From assembly GCA_002348425.1 (NCBI GenBank), contig DEBE01000238.1:1-5287 (forward strand): a stretch of DNA of 5,287 bases. The letters are read 5' to 3'. The notes below the pieces were generated by a model. It had not been told where the DNA came from. It searched no databases and was given only the letters and a program-made list of their open reading frames with translations. Positions 1-5,287 of this stretch are shown here, one piece after another. Each line of letters opens with the position of its first letter. Within the stretch, counting starts at the first letter, position 1. The DNA is from Alphaproteobacteria bacterium UBA2964. Its GTDB lineage: Bacteria > Pseudomonadota > Alphaproteobacteria > MPNO01 > UBA2964. The translations under genes and the position numbers were made by a program.

Positions 1-1
1 C

Positions 2-1141
2 GTAGAAACAGGTGAACCTTATTTTATTTATATTGATCATGTTAATAAGGCGATACCGGAACATCATAAACTTGCAAACTTACAAGTTAAAATGTCGAAT
101 TTATGCAGTGAGATCACTCTTCCGACCGGTACGGATAAAGATGGCCAGGAACGTACTGCAGTTTGTTGTCTTTGTTCCTTAAACTTAGAAACTTGGTCTA
201 GTTGGAAAGATAATTCACAATTTATTCCGGACGTAATGAGGTTTCTTGATAATGTACTGCAGGATTTTATTGATAACGCGCCGGATGAAATGTCTCGAGC
301 TCGTTATTCGGCTATGCGTGAGCGTTCTGTAGGACTTGGGGTTATGGGTCTGCATTCTTTTTTTCAGTCACAAAATATCCCTTTTGAATCCGTTATGGCT
401 AAGGTTTGGAATAAAAAGATATTTAAACATATTCGCGAACAAGTGGATGTTTCTTCAGTAAATTTGGCTGAAGAGCGAGGTGCCTGCCCCGATGCCGCTG
501 ATTATGGAATTATGGAGCGGTTTTCGAGTAAGATGGCAATCGCACCAACAGCATCTATATCTATTATTTGTGGCGGGTCCTCGCCAGGCATTGAGCCAAT
601 AGCAGCTAACTCCTTTACACATAAGACATTGTCTGGATCGTTTAGTGTTAAAAATAAATATTTAAAAGCCATGTTGAAAGAAAAAGGTAAAGACACTGAG
701 GAGATTTGGTCTTCAATCACGACCAATGAGGGATCTGTCCAGCATCTTGATTTTCTGTCAGAAGATGAAAAGGATGTTTTCAAAACAGCATTCGAACTCG
801 ATCAACGTTGGATTATAGATTTAGCCGGTGACAGGGCGGAGTTCATATGTCAGTCTCAATCAGTAAATATATTTTTGCCGGCTGATGTGGAAAAGAAATT
901 ATTACATCAGATACATTGGCAAGCTTGGAAGAAGGGTGTGAAAAGTCTGTATTACTGTCGTTCAAAATCAATTCAACGGGCAGAAGCAGTGTCCCAGAAG
1001 CAGGATACAAATGAAATAACTGGTGAGGGAATAATGCCTTTGCCTTCACCTGATGCCATCAACGTTACAATCGCTGAACCCACAACTCAAAATACGTCAG
1101 AAAATGAAAATGACTATGAAGAATGTCTCTCTTGTCAATAA
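2..1141 (+). CDS. nrdA: Class Ia ribonucleoside-diphosphate reductase, alpha (catalytic) subunit, 5'-truncated by window edge
   Basis: Large subunit of the cytosolic enzyme that reduces NDPs to dNDPs for DNA synthesis. The frame is open from base 2, so 379 residues are visible; the ATG at 92 is internal, because codons before it (ETGEPYFIYIDHVNK) already read as RNR. By alignment to E. coli NrdA from memory, roughly the first 400 residues are missing. Visible catalytic features (numbering from codon 1 at base 2): N33-L34-C35-S36-E37, matching N437/C439/E441, with C35 the thiyl-radical cysteine; C55, matching C462, its disulfide partner in turnover being outside the window; PTASIS at 182-187 in the substrate phosphate loop; Y317-Y318, matching the Y730-Y731 radical-transfer dyad; and a flexible polar tail ending C375-L-S-C378-Q, the thioredoxin/glutaredoxin-reducible pair. 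Whether an N-terminal ATP cone exists cannot be seen. It is co-directional with nrdB, 27 bases apart, so almost certainly one operon; its promoter lies outside the window. Confidence 0.97.
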   Translation, partial: VETGEPYFIYIDHVNKAIPEHHKLANLQVKMSNLCSEITLPTGTDKDGQERTAVCCLCSLNLETWSSWKDNSQFIPDVMRFLDNVLQDFIDNAPDEMSRARYSAMRERSVGLGVMGLHSFFQSQNIPFESVMAKVWNKKIFKHIREQVDVSSVNLAEERGACPDAADYGIMERFSSKMAIAPTASISIICGGSSPGIEPIAANSFTHKTLSGSFSVKNKYLKAMLKEKGKDTEEIWSSITTNEGSVQHLDFLSEDEKDVFKTAFELDQRWIIDLAGDRAEFICQSQSVNIFLPADVEKKLLHQIHWQAWKKGVKSLYYCRSKSIQRAEAVSQKQDTNEITGEGIMPLPSPDAINVTIAEPTTQNTSENENDYEECLSCQ

Positions 1142-1155
1142 ATATCAGCTTCAAT

Positions 1156-1164
1156 AGGAAAAGG
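1156..1164 (+). promoter_or_regulatory. Shine-Dalgarno of nrdB
   Basis: AGGAAAAGG lies in the 27-base nrdA-nrdB gap and ends four bases before the ATG at 1169. The purine-rich site supports that ATG as the nrdB start and allows translation from a shared nrdAB transcript. Confidence 0.7.
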
Positions 1165-1168
1165 TAAT

Positions 1169-2131
1169 ATGTCGCTGTTGGAAGAAAAAATCGTATATAA
1201 ACCGTTTCGTTATCCTTGGTGTTATGACGCTTGGTTAACCCAACAACGTGTTCACTGGATTCCAGAGGAAGTACCTTTGGCGGATGACGTTAAGGACTGG
1301 CATAATAAATTGAAGCCTGAAGAACGTCATACGTTGACCCAAATATTTCGCTTTTTTACCCAAGCGGACATCGAAGTAAATAATTGTTATATGAAACATT
1401 ACACCCAGGTCTTCAAACCGACCGAAGTCCAGATGATGTTGGCTGCATTTTCGAATATTGAAACCGTGCATATCGCGGCGTATTCGTATTTATTAGATAC
1501 TATTGGTATGCCGGAGACGGAGTACCAGGCTTTTCTGCGATATAAGGAAATGAAAGATAAATACGATTATATGCAGAGTTTTAATTGCGAGAGTAAAGAA
1601 GACATAGCAAAAACTTTGGCGGTTTTTGCAGGATTTACAGAAGGTTTGCAATTGTTCGCCTCCTTCGCAATTTTACTTAATTTTCCTCGTCACAATAAAA
1701 TGAAAGGGATGGGCCAAATTGTTTCGTGGTCAGTGCGTGATGAGAGTCTTCATTGTGAATCCATGATCAAATTATTTCGTACCTTTGTATCAGAAAATCC
1801 GGAAATCTGGACTGCCGAATTACAACGCGAAATATATCTCGCCTGTAATACTGTAGTAGATCATGAAGATGCTTTTATCAACTTGGCGTTTGAACTCGGT
1901 CCCGCGGAGGGATTAACGGCAGCAGAGGTAAAAGAATATATTCGTTATATTGCCGATAGGCGTCTGTCACAGCTCGGTCTACAGCCGATGTTTCGTATTG
2001 AAAAGAATCCTCTGGCTTGGCTTGATGAAATTCTTAATGGTGTTGAACACGCAAATTTCTTTGAGAATCGTGCGACAGAGTATTCTAAGGCAGCAACTCT
2101 CGGAAGCTGGGATGAGGTATGGAATAGCTGA
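1169..2131 (+). CDS. nrdB: Class Ia ribonucleoside-diphosphate reductase, beta (radical-generating) subunit
   Basis: Ferritin-like small subunit, 320 aa, that houses the diiron centre and stable tyrosyl radical and passes the radical to NrdA. The full ligand set is present with canonical spacing: D67, E98, H101 (in IETVHIAAY), E158 (GFTEGLQLF), E192 and H195 (RDESLH). The radical tyrosine is Y105, seven residues after E98, as Y122 is after E115 in E. coli. Presence of this Tyr argues for an ordinary tyrosyl-radical protein rather than a Phe-bearing Mn/Fe (class Ic) variant. Y305, 15 residues before the last residue, is the likely equivalent of E. coli Y356 in the C-terminal tail that docks on NrdA. 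At 320 aa it is shorter than E. coli NrdB (about 375), a length I associate with alphaproteobacterial forms. It is the last gene of the operon: a strong terminator follows and no yfaE-type ferredoxin gene is seen. The start is supported by the Shine-Dalgarno at 1156-1164. Confidence 0.98.
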   Translation: MSLLEEKIVYKPFRYPWCYDAWLTQQRVHWIPEEVPLADDVKDWHNKLKPEERHTLTQIFRFFTQADIEVNNCYMKHYTQVFKPTEVQMMLAAFSNIETVHIAAYSYLLDTIGMPETEYQAFLRYKEMKDKYDYMQSFNCESKEDIAKTLAVFAGFTEGLQLFASFAILLNFPRHNKMKGMGQIVSWSVRDESLHCESMIKLFRTFVSENPEIWTAELQREIYLACNTVVDHEDAFINLAFELGPAEGLTAAEVKEYIRYIADRRLSQLGLQPMFRIEKNPLAWLDEILNGVEHANFFENRATEYSKAATLGSWDEVWNS

Positions 2132-2176
2132 TTGCTTAGAGTAGTTTTCTAGAGTAGGCACCGGAGCAATTAGCAA

Positions 2177-2217
2177 GGCCGCCGACCCTAGGGTCGGCGG
2201 CCCTTCATTTTGATTTT
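2177..2217 (+). terminator. Strong intrinsic terminator of nrdAB, built on a perfect palindrome
   Basis: Bases 2177-2202 form a perfect 26-base palindrome (half-site GGCCGCCGACCCT, centre CTAG), which folds as an 11-bp GC-rich stem with a four-base loop. It is followed by a T-rich run (TTCATTTTGATTTT, 2204-2217). It starts 45 bases after the nrdB stop. The T-rich side faces the + strand transcript, so termination of nrdAB is the main role. The opposite flank (TTGCTAATTGCTCC on the minus strand) is only weakly T-rich, so it may also stop the convergent helicase transcript less efficiently. Confidence 0.9.
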
Positions 2218-2221
2218 ATCT

Positions 2222-2249
2222 CAAAGAAGAGTGATTAACCTTTTCTTTG
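2222..2249 (-). terminator. Weak AT-rich hairpin just downstream of the helicase gene
   Basis: CAAAGAA (2222-2228) and TTCTTTG (2243-2249) are inverted repeats. The arms extend to ten positions, with one mismatch on the minus strand, around an eight-base loop. It lies eight bases past the helicase stop codon. The minus-strand sequence after it is A-rich rather than T-rich, so it is not a classical terminator; a role in 3'-end stability or pausing before the GC palindrome is possible. It could also be chance in AT-rich DNA. Confidence 0.25.
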
Positions 2250-2256
2250 GCAATAT

Positions 2257-4095
2257 TTAGCTTTTTGACGCTAGATGTTTTGAAGCATTAAAATAAGGCA
2301 GATTGTCTTGTGTTGAGCATCCCATGATAGCTAGTCGTTCGGTAATTCTGATTGCTTTTTGATATTTTCGTTCGCTTTCGTCCAAATTATGATCCTGAAA
2401 AGCTGTGCCGCAAACTAGAATTCCGTAATGGGCCTGTACCGTTCTGATTTCGCGGCCTGTTAGCATCCCATCTGAAATGATTGATAAATCGAACTCGTCC
2501 TGTTTAATTATTTGAATATCATTTTCTACTAGATATTCACGGATTTTGGTTTCGCCTTTTAAGGCGGCGTCCCAATAATCTGATTCTGACCGGGTGGTCT
2601 CACCCGAAACAACCTCGAATGCCATACAAAATGCTAAAAATACCTGTTCCTTGGGTGTTGCAGTTCGCCAAGCCGTCCCTCCTAAATTTTTCCATATCAT
2701 GAGGTCCATTTCTTCGAAAACCCTTGGCACGCGGTCGAAGAAAAGTGTGTGCAGGCGGTTTTCTGTCAGTGATCCGTCTTGTGTTTGTTCCTTATAAATG
2801 TCAATGGCAGCGTAGGCGCCACATACTGGACATGTATCGTTTTCGTATAAACCTTTCTTATATATATGTGAACATCGGGTTTTTTGTGAGATTTTATTTT
2901 CACAGAGCAAGTAACTGTCTCTTCCTGACTCACCGTCTTGTTGCTGCCCAACCCAGTTAAACCGATTGGTATACTGCATATAAGATTTTCTATGGCTCCA
3001 GAGGCTCCACTCAAGTTTTTCAACTGGACCAAAGGTTGTCCAATTTGAGCTAACATCAATAATAATACATTTTTCTTTCTCTGGCGCGGACCGAAGCCCA
3101 CGACCTACCGATTGGCCCCAGAGTACCTTTGATAAAGTTGGTCGAAGGTGAACTATTATATTACAGTGGGGATTGTCCCACCCTTCAGCTAACACACCAA
3201 CCGAGACCATAGCCTCTACTTCACCATTTGCATGCCCCTTCAAGAGTTTCATACGTTCTTTTATTGGTGTTTTGGCCGTGACAATTTCAGCTGTAATATC
3301 TGCTTGACGAATGCGGAATAATGTTTCTTCAGCTACGCTGATGTCAGCACAGAACCAAGCGGAGATAGGTCTAGGGTTTACATTCTCACGCTCTTCGATG
3401 TAACTCTTCATTGCGTAATCAATCATAGAAGATTTAACGATAGCGGGAGCTAATTTAGAGACTGGAAAATCTCCTGAACTTATGTCGATTCCGGTTAAAT
3501 CAAGGTCGTGGACAAAATGGGGTCGATAGACCGGGGGCACTAAGACACCCTCCGAAATTAAATTATCAATGTTGGCGCAATCAATTATAGCATCGAAAGC
3601 TAAATTCAACTGGTCCCTCTGATCGCCGGTTCGTCTTTCGGGTGAGGCTGTAAGACCAATTAGCTGAGCTTGGTCTTTTCCATATTCTTTAAAATTATCA
3701 AGAATGCGCTTATACCCCTTGCCGTTGGGGGATACACGATGTGCTTCATCAACAATTATCAAGTCGGCTTTAGGAATTGCGTCGGCTAAAACATCTTTGG
3801 CGCGCATGCTGGTAGAGAGAAGAATATTGTAATTTTTAAATGCAGGGCCGGTATCTGATACAGTAAGTTTTCTAACATCATGCTCATCGCGCAATGCCTC
3901 CTCTAGCTGTTCCAGCAACACTAGTCTGTGGCATAAAACAATTACTTTTTTATTTTCGTAAAATCGCTTGATTAGCTCACTGGCGAGTACAGTCTTACCA
4001 GCTCCAGTTGGTGCTTTTAAAATAAATCGCCGATGTTCTCTAATTATTGATGGAAACTGATCGATAATTTCTTGTTGCCAGGTTCTTAAGGGCAT
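2257..4095 (-). CDS. SF2 DEAH-box helicase (ResIII/SSL2-like) with Cys/His cluster and unidentified C-terminal region
   Basis: A 612-aa predicted ATP-dependent nucleic-acid helicase or translocase. The N-terminus has an LRxWQ motif (residues 3-7) typical of the Q-tip of ResIII-like proteins. Core motifs follow in order: Walker A APTGAGKT (28-35), DEAH (116-119), motif III TAS (149-151), motif V around VLAEGWDNP (301-309), and motif VI QSVGRGLR (328-335) with arginine fingers. After the core, REWSL-like wording (LEWSL, 361-365) and C398, C408, H410, C422, C425 resemble the zinc ribbon that ends many phage-type DEAD/DEAH helicases, but only CPVC is a clean knuckle. Residues about 437-612 match nothing I recognise. 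The start is forced: the codon just before the ATG is an in-frame TAA, and the next Met (98) lies beyond Walker A. No clear Shine-Dalgarno precedes it. No methylase or nuclease gene adjoins, so a restriction-system role is not supported; the DNA or RNA substrate is unknown. Confidence 0.93.
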   Translation of the reverse strand: MPLRTWQQEIIDQFPSIIREHRRFILKAPTGAGKTVLASELIKRFYENKKVIVLCHRLVLLEQLEEALRDEHDVRKLTVSDTGPAFKNYNILLSTSMRAKDVLADAIPKADLIIVDEAHRVSPNGKGYKRILDNFKEYGKDQAQLIGLTASPERRTGDQRDQLNLAFDAIIDCANIDNLISEGVLVPPVYRPHFVHDLDLTGIDISSGDFPVSKLAPAIVKSSMIDYAMKSYIEERENVNPRPISAWFCADISVAEETLFRIRQADITAEIVTAKTPIKERMKLLKGHANGEVEAMVSVGVLAEGWDNPHCNIIVHLRPTLSKVLWGQSVGRGLRSAPEKEKCIIIDVSSNWTTFGPVEKLEWSLWSHRKSYMQYTNRFNWVGQQQDGESGRDSYLLCENKISQKTRCSHIYKKGLYENDTCPVCGAYAAIDIYKEQTQDGSLTENRLHTLFFDRVPRVFEEMDLMIWKNLGGTAWRTATPKEQVFLAFCMAFEVVSGETTRSESDYWDAALKGETKIREYLVENDIQIIKQDEFDLSIISDGMLTGREIRTVQAHYGILVCGTAFQDHNLDESERKYQKAIRITERLAIMGCSTQDNLPYFNASKHLASKS

Positions 4096-4187
4096 TTATC
4101 TACTTTTAAAGAGTGGTAATTGATTCGCAGCTGAAAAATTTATCATCTTATACCGGTGGAATGACCATCTGTCTGCAAAAGAATGAG

Positions 4188-4217
4188 TATTAAGTGAGAT
4201 TTTGTTCAATTTTTCAA
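4188..4217 (-). promoter_or_regulatory. Candidate sigma70-type promoter for the helicase gene
   Basis: On the minus strand TTGAAA (4217-4212) is followed after 18 bases by TTAATA (4193-4188), with a shifted TAATAC as an alternative -10. It would give a leader of about 85-90 bases before the helicase ATG at 4095. The region is AT-rich, so such matches arise readily by chance. Confidence 0.25.
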
Positions 4218-4274
4218 TATTTAGTAGCTTTATCTCTAAAGAAAGGGCATAGCGTAAGCCTAGTTCTTATCAAA

Positions 4275-4303
4275 TTGGGCAAAAATAGAACTTAAACTAT
4301 TAA
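4275..4303 (+). promoter_or_regulatory. Candidate sigma70-type promoter for the EamA transporter gene
   Basis: TTGGGC (4275-4280) and TATTAA (4298-4303) are separated by an optimal 17 bases. The -10 box ends 29 bases before the ATG at 4333, which would give a short leader. TATAAA at 4306-4311 is another possible -10 but lacks a well-spaced -35. The 237-base interval 4096-4332 holds no credible ORF, tRNA or strong hairpin, which fits a divergent promoter region. Confidence 0.4.
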
Positions 4304-4332
4304 CCTATAAATTTCTGTTTTGAAGAATCCTT

Positions 4333-5229
4333 ATGTATTTTAGCAATAGTAAAAGAGCTGGTTTGTGTTTCCTTGTTGTTGGCATCTTTTCTTATGGTTG
4401 GTTGTGGCCCGTCATGTCTCTGGGGGTCGATTTTATACCCCCGCTTTGGTTTGCGACGATCAGAGTATTGTTTGGCGCTCTTGTACTTATGACAATTCTA
4501 GCGGTCCGTGGAGAGTTGAAAATACCCACGAGGGCGGATTTACCGGCTATTTTAAGTGTTGGTATTTGCATGATGGGGCTCTACGTAGCACTTGTTCACA
4601 CCGCAATGATATTTATTCCTGCTGGGCGCGGTGCACTGCTAGGATACTCAACTCCCTTGTGGGTTGCTCCAGCTGCGGTTCTGCTATTTCGAGAGAAAAT
4701 GAATCTCATGAGGGCAACCGGAGTAATTCTCGGTCTCAGCGGTTTGGCGGTGTTGTTTAACCCGGTTGAACTAAACTGGTCGGATAAAAATGCTTGGATG
4801 GGCAGCGGTATGTGCATTCTTGCAGCTATTTCTTGGTCAGTAGCAATACTCCAAATGCGTAATCATGAATGGCATCTTACTCCCCTACAATTAGGTCCAT
4901 GGCAGCTACTTCTGGCAACCGCCGTTACTCTTCCGTTTTCTATCTGGGTTGAGGATTATCGTTCTCCATTGTGGTCCATAGAACTTTACGGATTACTTCT
5001 TTACGGGGGTGCGATAGGAACGGCACTAGGAATGTGGTGTATAGCGTCCGCTATCCAGAGGCTGGGAGCCTTGACTACATCGGTGGGGCTTCTGGGAGGC
5101 CCCCTGGTAGCAATTACAACAAGTGTTTTATTTCTGGGTGAGATAATGACATTAACCTTAAGCGGTGGCTTGGTTTTTATTTTGGGTGGGATTGCACTTG
5201 TAACTATTGGAGAATATAGAAACAAATAG
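4333..5229 (+). CDS. EamA/DMT-superfamily inner-membrane transporter, ten predicted helices
   Basis: A 298-aa hydrophobic protein of the drug/metabolite transporter superfamily, typically an inner-membrane exporter of small metabolites or amino acids; the substrate here cannot be told. About ten membrane segments are visible, near residues 10-30, 37-57, 71-91, 99-119, 127-143, 156-174, 187-205, 217-238, 245-267 and 273-292. The two halves are an internal duplication: TPLWVAPAAVLLFRE (107-121) and GPLVAITTSVLFLGE (256-270) align, each with a Pro 13 residues before a Glu, the usual end of the fourth helix of an EamA unit. Length is typical of the family. An in-frame TGA at 4321-4323 limits the start; the ATG at 4333 has only a weak purine site (GAAGAA, 4322-4327) before it. 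It is divergent from the helicase gene and appears to be transcribed alone. The name EamA describes the domain; it is not a claim of orthology to E. coli eamA. Confidence 0.92.
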   Translation: MYFSNSKRAGLCFLVVGIFSYGWLWPVMSLGVDFIPPLWFATIRVLFGALVLMTILAVRGELKIPTRADLPAILSVGICMMGLYVALVHTAMIFIPAGRGALLGYSTPLWVAPAAVLLFREKMNLMRATGVILGLSGLAVLFNPVELNWSDKNAWMGSGMCILAAISWSVAILQMRNHEWHLTPLQLGPWQLLLATAVTLPFSIWVEDYRSPLWSIELYGLLLYGGAIGTALGMWCIASAIQRLGALTTSVGLLGGPLVAITTSVLFLGEIMTLTLSGGLVFILGGIALVTIGEYRNK

Positions 5230-5230
5230 A

Positions 5231-5260
5231 TTGGGATTTTCCAGTGTGCTAGCCTGATAC
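5231..5260 (+). promoter_or_regulatory. Possible promoter for a gene beyond the right edge
   Basis: TTGGGA (5231-5236) and TGATAC (5255-5260) are spaced by 18 bases, directly after the transporter stop and ahead of the ribosome binding site at the edge. Both hexamers are imperfect, and no terminator separates this site from the transporter gene, so readthrough is equally possible. Confidence 0.2.
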
Positions 5261-5279
5261 CCCTAAATAAATATTATAT

Positions 5280-5285
5280 TGGAGG
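5280..5285 (+). promoter_or_regulatory. Shine-Dalgarno of a gene starting just past the window
   Basis: TGGAGG lies in the last eight bases and stands out from the AT-rich stretch before it. It is the strongest anti-16S match in the window and implies a start codon within about ten bases after the right edge, co-directional with the transporter gene. The start codon itself is not visible. Confidence 0.5.
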
Positions 5286-5287
5286 TA

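Noticed and set aside
92..1141. ATG at 92 as the true start of nrdA
   Set aside because: The frame is open back to base 2 and the residues before Met are RNR-like; starting here would leave only the second half of the catalytic barrel. The gene is cut by the window edge.
1169..2131. NrdB as a radical-Tyr-lacking class Ic protein or R2-like oxidase
   Set aside because: Y105 occupies the radical position seven residues after E98, and all six metal ligands plus the C-terminal tail Tyr are present, so a standard class Ia small subunit is the simpler reading.
2766..3101. 111-aa minus-strand ORF inside the helicase
   Set aside because: It overlaps conserved helicase codons in another frame and has no recognisable domain; it is a shadow of the longer gene.
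2257..4095. Type I or III restriction enzyme R subunit
   Set aside because: The helicase core is of the ResIII-like kind, but no nuclease motif is seen and no methylase or specificity gene adjoins.
4161..4193. Short ATG-initiated ORF of ten codons in the intergenic region
   Set aside because: It has no Shine-Dalgarno, no conservation evidence and a length expected by chance.
4365..4760. 131-aa plus-strand ORF inside the transporter gene
   Set aside because: It lies wholly within the EamA frame, whose duplicated membrane pattern is clear; the alternative reading is Cys/Ser/Arg-rich without domain character.
1..5287. CRISPR array, tRNA, rRNA, insertion sequence or attachment site
   Set aside because: I saw no spaced direct repeats, no cloverleaf-like segment, no transposase or integrase wording, and no terminal inverted repeats flanking a gene.

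Overview
The window carries four protein-coding genes and is read from sequence alone. In order they are the 3' two-thirds or so of nrdA (+), a complete nrdB (+), a large SF2 DEAH-box helicase gene (-), and an EamA/DMT-family membrane transporter gene (+). The DNA leans AT-rich. The short NrdB (320 aa), the NrdA tail ending in Cys-x-x-Cys-Gln, and the overall wording of both RNR subunits resemble class Ia enzymes of Alphaproteobacteria or related proteobacteria. That placement is an impression from family knowledge, not a search result.

Region 1 (2-2217) is the end of a ribonucleotide reductase operon. nrdA enters from the left edge already in frame and ends at 1141. nrdB starts 27 bases later behind a good Shine-Dalgarno, and a strong GC-rich palindromic intrinsic terminator follows about 45 bases after its stop. 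Catalytic subunit (NrdA) and radical-generating diiron/tyrosyl subunit (NrdB) form one enzyme that reduces ribonucleoside diphosphates to dNDPs. All expected active-site residues in the visible part are present. No ferredoxin-like yfaE gene follows nrdB, unlike in E. coli.

Region 2 (2257-4095, minus strand) is a helicase gene convergent with nrdB. It has complete helicase motifs, a Cys/His cluster behind the helicase core that looks like a degenerate zinc ribbon, and a C-terminal region of about 175 residues that I do not recognise. It resembles stand-alone DEAD/DEAH helicases common in phages and mobile regions, but no other phage gene is present here.

Region 3 (4096-4332) is a 237-base divergent intergenic region holding candidate promoters in both directions. 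Region 4 (4333-5229) encodes a ten-helix EamA transporter, with a possible promoter and a Shine-Dalgarno for a further gene just beyond the right edge.

The RNR operon and transporter look like ordinary chromosomal housekeeping or accessory content. I do not see a convincing novel multi-gene system. The least explained item is the helicase and its C-terminal extension.
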